DNA of 64,000 nt. Source: CBDBND01 sp965207985 (GTDB lineage Bacteria; Pseudomonadota; Alphaproteobacteria; Rhodospirillales; Rhodospirillaceae). The stretch is from NCBI GenBank assembly GCA_965207985.1, contig CBDBND010000013.1, forward strand, positions 124,001 to 188,000, in the 5' to 3' direction. A program made the translations under genes and the position numbers. Under the pieces are notes generated by a model that had not been told where the DNA came from, made no database searches, and saw nothing but the letters and a program-made list of their open reading frames with translations. Shown piece by piece: positions 17,355-26,858 of this stretch (positions within the stretch are counted from its first letter, which is position 1; every line of letters starts with the position of its first letter).

Positions 17355-17651
17355 TTATGCGGCTACTCTTTGCATAGATATCCTTGGAGATTTACCCGGT
17401 GTTTCGTCCAGTATCCGCTCTATGGGAGGGATAGTCAGGGGGTGTAGGACTCGCGGTTCTGAAAGGCGCAAGTCGAGGTCTCCCAACTTTAGATCTGTAT
17501 CACGAAGTAACATGATGGTTACAGTTGGGATATCCTTCATGAATTGTTCCCATGAGTCCGATTCAACAACTAGCCCCTTCACATCGTCACTAGTCGCAAT
17601 CCAAACCTGTTCTTCAATGTCATAGAACAAATCTATTTCGAAGATTGCCAT
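17355..17651 (-). CDS. DUF1902/HicB-like antitoxin
   Basis: 98 residues beginning MAIFEIDLFYDIEEQVWIAT, then DVKGLVVESDSWEQFMKDIP, typical of the partial RNase H-like antitoxin fold (DUF1902, related to HicB). There is no obvious DNA-binding domain at the C-terminus, so autoregulation may need a partner. The hicA gene follows immediately. A perfect 10-bp inverted repeat lies 36 bp upstream of the start. Confidence 0.82.
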   Translation of the reverse strand: MAIFEIDLFYDIEEQVWIATSDDVKGLVVESDSWEQFMKDIPTVTIMLLRDTDLKLGDLDLRLSEPRVLHPLTIPPIERILDETPGKSPRISMQRVAA

Positions 17652-17686
17652 AGCACTACCTTGGTGATCCCTTCCTCTGTGCTACG

Positions 17687-17710
17687 CTACCGCTTACATA
17701 AGCGGTAGCA
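17687..17710. promoter_or_regulatory. Perfect palindrome upstream of the toxin-antitoxin operon
   Basis: GCTACCGCTT, 4-bp spacer ACAT, then AAGCGGTAGC. It lies 36-59 bp before the antitoxin start, where a promoter would be. Its position suggests an operator for the antitoxin-toxin complex; this is inference. Confidence 0.5.
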
Positions 17711-17910
17711 CGGGAAGCTAGAAAGGACCACACCAAATACTAGCATCGCTGGTGGCTTTGCAATCTATGTGTAATTTTCAGATCAAAGATATATTTAGGT
17801 TCACAAAATTTCATAAACATTTCAACACCTAGCATCCCCTGGGCTATGCCCTCCTGGCGGCATAGCTCGGCAATCGGGTCCTCGCCGCGCAGTCCGGCCA
17901 GGACAATGCG

Positions 17911-18179
17911 TCTATGGACGCCCCCGGTGATGCAAGAGATTTTTGGAACGGCTCGGTGCATGTGGTCAGGTGCTGTCGTCTATCCGGCCTTTTGGTGCGG
18001 CCTTCAGTCGCCGCTGGCCTGTATGGAAATACGCGGATCGGGTCCAAATCGGATCTACGGGCTTCAAAGCGCCCTTGCATTGTGCTGGTTTTCCCCATCC
18101 CGTCTCGTTGACCGTTTGCCCTTACCCGTCCTCCGACCTTCTCACATCCCCGACGGTTCCCGGCGTGACCGCAACCCGA
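17911..18179 (-). ncRNA. Candidate bridge RNA region of the IS110 element
   Basis: 269 bp of noncoding element DNA lies after the transposase stop. In IS1111-type members the bridge RNA is encoded at this end. It contains GCGGATC (18033-18039) and CGGATCT (18050-18056), both matching the insertion target AATGCG/GATCTTC across its cut point. A folded two-loop structure was not calculated. Confidence 0.45.
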
Positions 18180-19208
18180 TCAGGCAGCGGCCGGCGCAGG
18201 AACGCGGTAACTCTCCTTGTTCGTCATCAGCGCCCAAGCGATGCGCGCCATCTTGTTGGCCAGAGCCACCGCGACAAGCATCCTCGGCTTGCGCGCCAGC
18301 AGTCTGGCCAGCCAGGGGTCCGCCGTCTCGCCGCGTCGGACCGCTTTCTGGACGACAGCCATGGCGCCAGTGATCAAGAGGCGCCTGAGGTCCCGCTGGC
18401 CCATCTTCGATACCTTGCCGAGCCTGGGCTTGCCGCCGGTGGTGTGTTGTCGCGGCACGAGGCCGAGCCAGGCGGCGAAGTCGCGGCCGCGCCGGAAACT
18501 CTCCATGGGCGGCGCAAAAGCCTGGAAAGCCATCGCGGTGATCGGACCGACACCCGGTATCGTCATCAGTCGCGACGCATCTTCGTCCTGGCGCGCGCTG
18601 ACGCGGAGTTCTTTCTCCAATCCGCCGATTTTCTCGCCGAGGCCGGCGATCTGCTCAAGCAAAAGGCGGCCCAGCTCGCGAACCGGATCCGGCAGATCCG
18701 AGTCCGGATCATCGAGTGCCGATGCCAGTCGGCCAAGATGAGCTGGCCCCTGTGGTGCGACGACGCCGAACTCGGCCAGGTGACCCCGCAGTGCGTTGAT
18801 CGTCTGCGTCCGCTGGCGCACCAGGAGATCGCGTGTGCGGAACAGCATCCCCCGGGCCTGCTGCTCTTTCGTCTTCACGGCCACGACGCTCATGGTGGGG
18901 CGCTGTGCAGCCTCGCAGATTGCCTCTGCGTCCGTTGTGTCATTCTTCTGCCGTTTGACGAACGGCTTCACATAAATCGGCGGAACCAGCTTGACCTCGT
19001 GCCCCAGCTTCTCGGTTTCTCGACCCCAATGGTGAGCACTCGCGCAGGCTTCCATTGCCACCACGCTGGGCGGCTGCGAAGCGAGGACGTCGAGCACTTT
19101 GCCGCGGATCAGCTTCTTTCGGAATGCAACGGACCCGTCAGCCCGAGCACCGTGAATCTGAAAGCTATGCTTCGCCAGATCGATCCCGATGATGGTAGCC
19201 TGATCCAT
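18180..19208 (-). CDS. IS110-family transposase
   Basis: 342 residues. An N-terminal RuvC-like DEDD domain starts IIGIDLAKHSFQIHG (first Asp), with VVAMEACASAHHWGRE (Glu) and KNDTTDAEAICEAA (Asp pair). The C-terminal transposase_20 domain contains LMTIPGVGPITAMAFQAF and AAWLGLVPRQHTTGGKPRLG with the conserved Ser region downstream. The start ATG at 19208 follows AAGGAGAAGG. The gene is intact, so the element may still be active with its guide RNA. Confidence 0.93.
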   Translation of the reverse strand: MDQATIIGIDLAKHSFQIHGARADGSVAFRKKLIRGKVLDVLASQPPSVVAMEACASAHHWGRETEKLGHEVKLVPPIYVKPFVKRQKNDTTDAEAICEAAQRPTMSVVAVKTKEQQARGMLFRTRDLLVRQRTQTINALRGHLAEFGVVAPQGPAHLGRLASALDDPDSDLPDPVRELGRLLLEQIAGLGEKIGGLEKELRVSARQDEDASRLMTIPGVGPITAMAFQAFAPPMESFRRGRDFAAWLGLVPRQHTTGGKPRLGKVSKMGQRDLRRLLITGAMAVVQKAVRRGETADPWLARLLARKPRMLVAVALANKMARIAWALMTNKESYRVPAPAAA

Positions 19209-19293
19209 GGACGCCTTCTCCTTCTGTTGGTGTTGGTGACACCGCCAACATGGCACATTGCGATGCCGTCGGGAGGGGGCGTCCACTCCATCG

Positions 19294-19392
19294 GATCTTC
19301 TCCTCAGCACTGTAACGCTTGCGCGTCTTGCGGCGGATGTCCTTGACCGTCCGCTCCGCAACATCCTGGGATCGTTCTGTTCCGTCTCTCAT
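19294..19392 (-). pseudogene. IS3-type OrfA, N-terminal fragment
   Basis: Begins MRDGTERSQDVAERTVKDIR, closely matching OrfA at 15450. It ends at the IS110 insertion point. The continuation lies at 17833-17910 (VLAGLRGEDPIAELCRQEGI). Confidence 0.8.
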
Positions 19393-19498
19393 CGTTCACT
19401 CCTCAATGATGACGATGAGCCAATAACACTCTCTTACGCAATCACCCTAATCTGTTCCATTGGTGCTGACGGGGGACATCCTTACGGCGGCTGACCCT

Positions 19499-20072
19499 TC
19501 AGTTCGCAGTCGAAGTCCTGTCAAAAGCCGCCGCTTCAGTGAGGTCCACTTGCTCAAGCAATGCTGCCCGTTGCGCGTGGTAGCTCGACATTTGTGGATT
19601 CGTATCGACCAAGTTTGATATGGCGTGCAATGCGTCATACCAAAGGCCCTGGGATGCTAAGTCATAGGGCGACTGCTCGTCTTGGGAAGTGAGAGGTGCC
19701 GCCATAGCGTCGTCCTCAATGTACATAACCAGACCGCGCGTAAAGACGTCTTTTGACCGGTTGTCAGGGTCGACCATCAAAGACACGGACCATTCGTATT
19801 CGATACCGGGGTCAAGGTGAATGCCATGATCGGCCAGATTCAAAGCATGAATTCCCTTGTCGATCCCGTCCTCAAAATTGATTTCTAAGGTTGGGTCTTC
19901 ATCCATGTCGTTAAGGAGCGATACAGCCAACCGGTATGAGTCGACGGGTTCAGAGATATACCAATACAAAACGGGTTGGTCTGTTGATGTTAGTCCCGTG
20001 TGATCAGGCGCCAGAACACTGAGAAACGGAACATCGTCCTCCGTTCCCCGGGTGCTTCCACCGATAATTTCT
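19499..20072 (-). pseudogene. DUF928 protein, 5'-truncated
   Basis: Reads IIGGSTRGTEDDVPFLSVLA, then PDHTGLTSTDQPVLYWYISE, GIHLDPGIEYEWSVSLMVDP and NRSKDVFTRGLVMYI, matching DUF928, a family often found beside CHASE2 proteins and two-partner secretion genes. The frame has no start: upstream it meets a TGA within the CHASE2 gene. The 3' end at 19499 lies 20 bp from an IS3 end. The first Met usable in frame is at 19969, inside the domain. Confidence 0.75.
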
Positions 20073-21047
20073 CGGCAACATCACTGGAAACATGGCGCGA
20101 GAAAATCCCCATCAATTCGCCCCGTTTACGACTCTCCAGTTGGGTCACGTAAGACATGATGATAAGCGCGGTCAGGAACCAGGCCAGGGCCGACGGAAAG
20201 ATCGGCACCCACAAGCCATTTAAGAACAGGACATCTGCAGCGCCCCAGATCACGGCCACACCGGCTAGGGCAAAAACCACAAACCGGAAGGCCGAACGCG
20301 TAAAGTAACCCAGCAGCGCACCGAGCACGCTCCAAGTCCAAATCAGGCCGGTTTCCTGATTATCGCTCAAAAAAGAGATGGGCTTCACGCCGTCCAGACC
20401 GTGGCGGATTAGTTGGTCGACCAAATGGGCATGCACTTCGATGCCGTAAATGGATTGATCAAAGGTGACATCACTGCTGAACGGCGTGAAGAAGAAATCT
20501 TTGACACTCTCGGCCGTTACACCGAATACAACAACACGACCTTCAAAAAACTTGGGGTCGACTTCACCGTCATAGACATCGGACATGGACACGGTTTGGA
20601 AAGGCTCTCGTCTGGTCCCGCCGACATAGTCCATCATGATTTGATAGCCGCTGGCGTCAGCGCCAACATATCCACCGTCATTCTCCTCAAAAGGAAGCAG
20701 CACCATTGGTGGCGGAGAGTCCGTAGCCTCTTCGCTCTCCTCCTCCCGGGGGCAAGGACCAAACATGAGATTGTTGGCCTCCGTCCCGTCGGATTGCAGG
20801 CAAATACCGTTCCAAAAAAGATAATGGGCGGCCAATTGAAGGGCGAAGCCGGAGCCAAAGTTACCGAGATCATCGTTGAGAAACAACAAACCGCGCCTAA
20901 CCACCCCGCCCGGATCGAGAACGACATCGGCGAAACCGGTTTGGTTGGTTCCTACCAGGACATCTGGCGGCGGTATACCCTCGAATTCCGCCTCCCGAAA
21001 CTTGTAGACCATGTAAATGTTTTGATGTCTGCGCAGTGTTTCGTTTA
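19990..21047 (-). pseudogene. CHASE2-domain membrane sensor, truncated at both ends
   Basis: CHASE2 extracellular sensor part: FADVVLDPGGVVRRGLLFLN, then FFEGRVVVFGVTAESVKDFF and TPFSS-D-x-x-YGIEVHAHLVDQL. Three hydrophobic helices follow (IWTWSVLGALLGYFTRSAF, VVFALAGVAVIWGAADVLF, PIFPSALAWFLTALIIMSYV). Then comes RHVSSDVAEKL, the usual linker to a cyclase or other output domain. There it joins DUF928 DNA out of frame. The front is cut at 21047 by an IS5-type end. In intact relatives this protein senses an unknown ligand at the cell envelope. Confidence 0.8.
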
Positions 21048-21408
21048 GGGTCTGTTGACATTTAACGCATGGCGATGATGGTTTCGACGAGGTTGCAGTT
21101 TGCGGCGTAGCTGATGTCGGTCTTGTCGTAGCGTGTTGCGATGCCACGGAATTCCTTGATCTTGGCGAAGTAGTTTTCGATCAGATGTCGCCAGCGGTAC
21201 ATGTGCTTGTCGTAGGCCGCCGGCCGCTTCCTGTTGGCGAGCGAGGGAATGACGGCGCTTGCGCCACGTTGGTCCAATTGCTCTCGCAGCCAGCCGGCAT
21301 CGAATGCCTTGTCGGCGATGAGGGCATCGAAGTGAACGTCGTCGATCAACGGCTGGACGCCCATCATGTCGTGGCGCTGGCCAGGGAGCAGCACGAAAAC
21401 GGATGCGA
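21048..21408 (-). mobile_element. IS5-type element, 3' half
   Basis: Terminal sequence GGGTCTGTTGACATTTAA at 21048. The transposase C-terminal frame (21062-21394) reads ALIADKAFDAGWLREQLDQR, then AVIPSLANRKRPAAYDKHMY, RWRHLIENYFAKIKEFRGIA and TRYDK, the DDE_Tnp IS5 pattern with the catalytic Glu. The 5' half and end are missing; the cut side joins tpsB. It probably promoted the deletion that removed the tpsB end and the CHASE2 front. Confidence 0.8.
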
Positions 21409-21838
21409 CAGGGTCATTTCGTAGGTTTCGGACTCACTCTCGATGTCGAGGACGTTAAGCGGTTCTTCGAGGATGTCGGACTCGGAAAACTCTGCATAAA
21501 AGGACAGCATGGTGTCGCGGCGGGTGAGCGGCAGCGAAGACGTGACCGCCACGTCCGTCAGCCCTTCCGTGCCGCCGACGGACACGGTGGTCTGGTCGCC
21601 CCAGCCGGTAAGATTGCGCGCCGTTAAATCAAAGCTGGCCCGTTCGCCGTTGACCGCCGGTGAGCGGTCATTGGCGACGCGTAATGTGCCGAGAAACTGT
21701 TCGCTCTCTCTCACTTCTACCCGCAGCGTCCCCTCACCCGGCTCCAGTCCTGGACCCAGTTCCGCGTTCACCTGATCCAAAAACGGACTTTGAATGAGAA
21801 TTTGCAGACGCTCTTCCAACTCGCCGATGTTCAGCGGC
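21409..21838 (-). pseudogene. tpsB (ShlB/FhaC-type outer-membrane transporter), middle part
   Basis: Reads GPPLNIGELEERLQILIQSP, then ELGPGLEPGEGTLRVEV, NDRSPAVNGERASFDLTARN and NLTGWGD..., ending LDIESESETYEMTLSHPF, the second POTRA and first barrel strands of a two-partner secretion transporter. The rest of the barrel is deleted at the IS5-type remnant. Its N-terminal half lies at 24469-24960 on the other strand because of an inversion. Confidence 0.85.
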
Positions 21839-21844
21839 GGCCCG

Positions 21845-22242
21845 CCCCTCGGCCTCGCGGGTGCGCGCCAGAAGCGCCCGGTTGACCTCCTGCCACGTCC
21901 CGTCGTCGCGCCACTTGTAGAAATAGTACTGAACCGAGCTGCGCGGCGGAAACTCGCCGGGCAGCATGCGCCACTGGCAGCCGCTGCGGGCCATGTACAG
22001 GATCGCGGTCATCACTTCCCGCATATCCGTCTTGCGCGGGCGGCCCAGAGCCCTTGCGGGCGGCATATGGGGTTCGATCACGCACCATTCGGTATCGCTC
22101 AGATCGCTTGCGTAGCGGTGCGCCTCGCGCTCATATTTCTCACGAGTGGCGTCAGTCCACATCTTGTTATCCTCCTTGCTGGCGAACACAACAAGGGAAT
22201 CACAAGGGACTGATTCCACTCAATTCTTTTTCGGTCAGGCTC
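21845..22242 (-). pseudogene. IS5-family transposase, N-terminal half with left IS end
   Basis: From 22161 it reads MWTDATREKYEREAHRYASD, LSDTEWCVIEPHMP, then AILYMARSGCQWRMLPGEFP and VQYYFYKWRDDGTW, the N-terminal IS5 domain. It ends at LARTREAEGRA where tpsB begins. The left terminal repeat is the complement of GAGCCTGACCG at 22242. Its other half is at 24961-25490. Confidence 0.85.
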
Positions 22243-24459
22243 TTAGATATCACCGCCAGCCAAATCGATATTCTCGCCGGCAGTTTTATTGATACGTCGT
22301 CGTTTGGGGACGGTGATGCCGGTGACATTTCCATCGCTGCCGGTTCGGCATTTGTGGCGGATGTTGGTTTAACGGGCTTTGCAGGGATTACCGCTCAGTC
22401 CCAAAGGTCGGGCAACAGTGGTGCGATTTCCATCGTCGCAGATACCTTTGATGTCCGCGATGGCGCATCGATCATCAACTCGAGTTTTGGAACCGGGAGT
22501 GCGGGGGATATTCAGATTGAAACGGATGACTTCATTTTAGACCGGGCGGCGGTGAACTCGGGCACTCTCTTTGGCACCAGTGCCGGTTCAATTTCGATTA
22601 CGGCGCAAGAGTTTGAGATCAACGGCGGCACCGTATCAACCACAACTTTTTCAGATACCGTTCCAGAAGGCGGCCTTAGTTTCGGGGGTGACATATCGGT
22701 CGTCACAGAAGACCTATCCATCATCGACGGCGGCCGCATTATCAGCCAGACCATCGGTCTCAACAACGCGGGCGCCATAGACATTCAAACCAATTCCCTG
22801 ACAATTGAAGGCGATGGCGTAAACCCGACGGGTATCCAGAGTAATGCGTCATCCCGGCTTATAACGTTTATTGAAACGGGCAACGGCGGGCCAATCACGA
22901 TCACCGCTGATACCGTTGACATTCTTCGCGGCGGAACAATCGAAAGTTCGACCTTTAGCAATGGCGATGCCGGACCCATTAACATCGAAACAGACTCATT
23001 ACGCATCGATGGAACAGGAGTGCCCTTAGCAGACAATGGGCAGGCTTTTGTCAACACGGGAATCAATAGTAATGCTGGCCTACGCTCTACGGGCAATGCC
23101 GGTGAAATCACGATCAATGCAGGCGATATGCAGCTCGTCAGCAGGGGAAACGTCACCAGCTCTACGTTTGGTGAAGGAAACGCGGGATCCATAACTATTG
23201 ATGCTGGTAATTTCGGCATTACCGGTGTGGGCGATGAAAGAGATCCGACAGGCATATTTACGGAGTCTCTCTTTGGCGTTACAGGCAACTCTGGCAGTGC
23301 CGGCGAAATAATGATTACAGCGGACAGCATCACGATTGCGGATACCGGCGCCATTTCAAGCTCGACCCAAACCAACGGAGATGCAGGCTCAATCGAACTC
23401 GCTGCGGACGACATCGAAATACGAAGTGGCGGGGCGCTGCGGAGCATCAGTAATTTCACCGGACTGGGGAATGGGGGAACCATCACCATTACAGCAGACT
23501 CAATTACGTTATCCGGAGAAGACGCGCCGCTTAACCCAAGGGTCTTACCGGACGTAGCAGAGCCGCTACAGACGGCAATCGCCACGAATGCGGATAGGAT
23601 TGATGGTCCTGCCGTTGCGGGGAACATCATTATTGATGCGGACTCATTCGAAGTGCTGGACGGAGCCATCATTTCTAGCCAATCCTTTGGTGACGGGACC
23701 GCGGGCAGTATCGCCATTTCCGCCAATGACATCGCTTTGTCCGGCAACAGCACCATCAGCACATCGAATGCGGGCAGTGGATTGGGTGGGGATGTTACCG
23801 TCACCGCAACCGGCCTCGCGACCTTCGATGGATCTTCACTGACCACCTCTACCGCTGCCGGTGATGGTGGACGGATTACGCTGAGCGGCGGTGCCGTTGA
23901 TCTCCGCGACAGCCAGATCACCACCTCCGTCGGCGGCGCTGCCGGAGATGGCGGCGACATCACCATCACCAACGCCGTCCTGGTGCAAGACAACAGTGTC
24001 ATCCAGGCTAATGCTTTTGGTGGTGACGGCGGTAACATCACCATCACCGGTGACCTCCTCATTCAGCATCCGGGCCGGGTTGCTACTATTGAGGCCACAT
24101 CGACGTTGGGCATCAGCGGTGACATCAATGTGAGTACGCCGGAGACGGACGCCGTCGGCGGGCTGGTGGCGCTGACCGGAGACTTCCTCGAAGAGTCTGC
24201 CCTGCTGGGCGACACGTGCAACGAGCGCATCGGCGGGGCGCCCACCAACAGTCTGCTGCCCGTTGGCCGGGGCGGGCTGCCGCCGTCGCCCACCGATCCG
24301 GGGTCCGGGCTCTACTTCGTCGAGGCGCTGCCACCGAATACTGGCGCTACGGCACCACAACCTCTTGAAAACATTACGTCTCTTGACCTTGACGGGCAGT
24401 CAGTTCACCTTCCGCGTGCTACACTGAACGGGTTCACGTACATTGGCTGCGGTCGTTAG
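22243..24459 (+). pseudogene. tpsA1 exoprotein, C-terminal part (inverted)
   Basis: About 738 residues of a beta-helix repeat protein with G-D-A-G-x-I-x-I and G-N-A-G-x-I-T-I-x-A units every 40-50 residues. It ends with GLVALTGDFLEES..., PVGRGGLPPSPTDP and GLYFVEALPP, the typical tail of this secreted protein class. Codon TTA at 22243 is the target duplication of the IS; it joins in frame to TTA at 25491-25493 (GNAGSL/DITASQ). It was originally on the minus strand, downstream of 25494-26735. Confidence 0.85.
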
Positions 24460-24468
24460 GGGAAAGGT

Positions 24469-24960
24469 ATGCTCACTTTCGGGGGATTGAGCAGCGACGG
24501 GGAGCGCTTAGGGGAGTTATGGCAGCCGGTGATGGCTGCTGTGATGGCTTTGCTGTTGGCAACACCCACCCTGGCTCAGATTCAAGCACCCAATGTGGAT
24601 ACCCTGATCCGCCCCGGCAGCCGTCAGCAATTACCCAAATTCGCGCCCAACGAGCGGCCGGATCTGGTGTTGCCGCCTCTGGTACCACAAACACCAAGCC
24701 GCCCAGGCACGTTATCGTCAGGCCCCACCATCGACGTGCGCGACATTCGTCTCACCGGCAATACGGCGTTCACCAGTGCAGAGCTGGATTATCTTATCCG
24801 GCCCTATGAAGGCCGAGGCATAACCGCCGAAGAACTGCAGCGCCTGCGCCAAGAGATCACCGTTCATTACATCAATGCCGGTTATCTCAACTCGGGCGCG
24901 GTCATCCCTGATCAAGACATACAGAACGGCGTTGTCACCATCCAGATCATCGAGGGGCGG
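24469..24960 (+). pseudogene. tpsB, N-terminal part (signal and first POTRA), inverted
   Basis: ATG at 24469 follows AGGGGAAAGG, 9 bp after the tpsA1 stop. A signal peptide ends near ATPTLAQIQA, a proline-rich linker follows, then a POTRA_2 domain: IDVRDIRLTGNTAFTSAELD, VHYINAGYLNSGAVIPDQDI and VVTIQIIEGR. At that point the IS transposase sequence takes over. TpsB proteins export their TpsA partner across the outer membrane. The gene is broken. Confidence 0.85.
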
Positions 24961-25490
24961 GCCGCTGCCGCGACTGCCGGGGTGATCGACAGCCAGTCGG
25001 TGAAGACCACGGAAAGCGGAGGTCCGCGCGGGTTTGACGCGGGTAAGAAGGTGATGGGCCGCAAGCGCCATATCGTGGTGGACACTGGCGGGCGGTTGCT
25101 CGGTGCCGTGGTCCACGAGGCTGACATCCAGGATCGCGACGGTGCGCCGTCGCTGCTCGCCGAGGTGGGGGCGTGGTTTCCCGGGGTCGGCCATATCTTC
25201 GCCGACGGCGCTTACGCCGGCCCTAAGCTGGCCGGGGCGCTGAAGAAGATCGGCGACTGGGCGCTGGAGATCGTCAGGCGCAACGACAAGGCGGACGGCT
25301 TCGTTGCGCTGCCGCGCCGTTGGGTGGTCGAACGCACCTTCGCATGGTTCGGGCGCAGCCGCCGCCTTGCGAAGGACTTCAAGGCGACCGTCGAGAGCGC
25401 CCTTGCCTGGCTCCTGATCGCCAGCATCCAAGTCTTCATCCGTAGACTAGCAAGGTTATGAAAATAAACGATTCTTTTCCGGCCAGACTC
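24961..25490 (+). pseudogene. IS5-family transposase, C-terminal half with right IS end
   Basis: TAGVIDSQSVKTTESGGPRG holds the first catalytic Asp; GHIFADGAYAGPKLAGAL has the second and VERTFAWFGRSRRLAKDFKA the Glu. The stop TGA follows RRLARL and the right terminal repeat ends ...CGGCCAGACTC at 25490. A single long frame from 24469 reads tpsB fused in frame to this half, but the fusion is a by-product of the inversion. Confidence 0.85.
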
Positions 25491-25493
25491 TAA

Positions 25494-26735
25494 AGATCCT
25501 GCATTTCCGTCACCGAAAAATGTGATAGCCCGGATTGTGCTTTGATTTACGACGTCAACGGTATCAGCAACGATCACAATGGCCCCGCCTCGGCCGGCCC
25601 CGCTTGTGTTGCTTGTTACGCGCGTTCCATTTCTAAGGTCCAGCGTTTCCGCATCAATGGTGATCGAACCAGCGTTGCCCGTACTTTCCGTGCTCGTGTT
25701 GACGGCTGAAAAGTTAATGTCGGTAACGTTGGCGTCTATAACAATGGGAACGGCATCGCCAGCGCCGCGGGTTGCCGTGGTGACGATGGAGTTTGCAATG
25801 CTGACGCCGTCGGATTGAATTGAAACGCCACCACCGATCATGGTGCTGCCGAAGTTTTCCGCAAACAGTGTCGATGAGTTGAATTCGAAAACGCCGCTCC
25901 GGATGCGTACCGTGCCACCGCCGGAGCCGCCTGTATCGAGGATCGACGACGTAACGCGGACATCCCCATCGGCAGCAGCCACCGTTGAGCCATCTGAAAC
26001 GCGTATCTCATTGGCCGATGAAAACGCGGCCAGATTGATTGATGGCGCCAACCCAAAAAGATTGGTGGTTTACAGAACTGTGTTTTCCACCGTGACATCG
26101 CTGCCGGCCAAGGTCAGCGTTTCTCCGTTGTTTATGGGAATGGAACTCCCCTCCACCGTGATTGCTCCTGGCTCGTTCCCCAAAAATCCGAATGCTTCGG
26201 GCGCCGCAACCGTGAGTGTGCTCATAGTGGGTGTGGTGGCGTTGTAGGCGGTGCCATCGGCGAAACGCACTTCATTGCCGGTGCTGACGTGAAGTGAGCC
26301 CGGCACATCCACCGTGGCGTTTTCTCCGAACATCACACCCGCCGGATTGAGAAACCAGAAGTTAGCGCCGGGAATGGTGGAGCGCAGGGTGCCGTCGATG
26401 ATGGACTCCTGACCGCCCGTCACCCGGCTGATGACATTACCAATGCCACTGGGGCCGGTGAAAGTAGCGCTCTCGTCTATATGTATGTGGAACGTGTTGA
26501 AGTTATGAAACAGGTTGGTGCCCGCCTGGGTGCCCAGAGTATGAGGGATGGCGTAGTCCGGACCGGACAGAGACAGGGCCTGGCCGACAGTGCCGTCGGT
26601 AGCGATCTGCGCTTCGCTCTTTGGAATAGCACCGATGACAACAAAGCTGACGGCAAACACTGCCGTTATAGCGACACAAACGCGCACAAAATTTCCCCCG
26701 ACCGGCATCTTGTACGATAAGGTTTCGACGCTCAA
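25494..26735 (-). pseudogene. tpsA1 exoprotein, N-terminal part with in-frame stop
   Basis: A long signal region ends near KSEAQIATDG. Then comes the TPS secretion domain: LFHNFNTFHI, GPSGIGNVISRVTGGQESII, ANFWFLNPAGVMFGENATVD and PGSLHVSTGNEVRF (the N-P-A-G and NxxNPxG-type motifs). A TAA at 26070-26072 stops the frame at residue about 222, and the same frame resumes with TTNLFGLAPSINLAAFSSAN, aligned with tpsA2, so a CAA-to-TAA change is likely. Rejoined with 22243-24459 the gene has 1153 codons. Secreted adhesin-type protein; now inactive. Confidence 0.85.
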
Positions 26736-26858
26736 TCGGTTTCAAAAAGAATTGAAACTGGATGAAGGACTTGGAGCGGGTTCTTAAAGATGGACCGGCG
26801 ACCGCTGCGGAAGCGGCGCCCGCACAGACCAGAACCAATTAACTAAGTTATGAAATAA

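Larger units (their letters stand above)
17911..19293 (-). mobile_element. IS110-family element (IS1111-like layout)
   Basis: 1383 bp inserted in the IS3 orfA between AATGCG and GATCTTC; the uninterrupted target is seen at 15349-15361. The ends share subterminal TGGACGCCCCC in inverted orientation, there is no target duplication, and the long noncoding part lies downstream of the transposase. These traits are typical of the IS1111 subgroup. Confidence 0.85.
17833..19478 (-). mobile_element. IS3-type remnant (sister of 12684-15536) carrying an IS110
   Basis: Only the OrfA end of the element remains. 17833-17910 and 19294-19478 together match 15280-15536, ending in the same terminal repeat (complement of TGTCCCCCGTCAGCACCAAT at 19478). 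The rest of the element is missing. An IS110-type element interrupts orfA. Confidence 0.85.
21838..24962. other. Inverted segment with breakpoints in tpsB and an IS5 transposase
   Basis: Flipping this block back joins three things at once: the two tpsB parts on the minus strand, the two IS5 transposase halves on the plus strand, and the IS with matching TAA target duplications (22243-22245 read as complement, and 25491-25493). Both breakpoints lie in a GAGGGGCGGGCCGC sequence in opposite orientation. About 25 tpsB codons near the breakpoint are missing. Confidence 0.85.

Noticed and set aside
24469..25461. A novel POTRA-transposase fusion protein
   Set aside because: The fusion disappears when the inversion is undone, and both halves find their partners elsewhere in the window.
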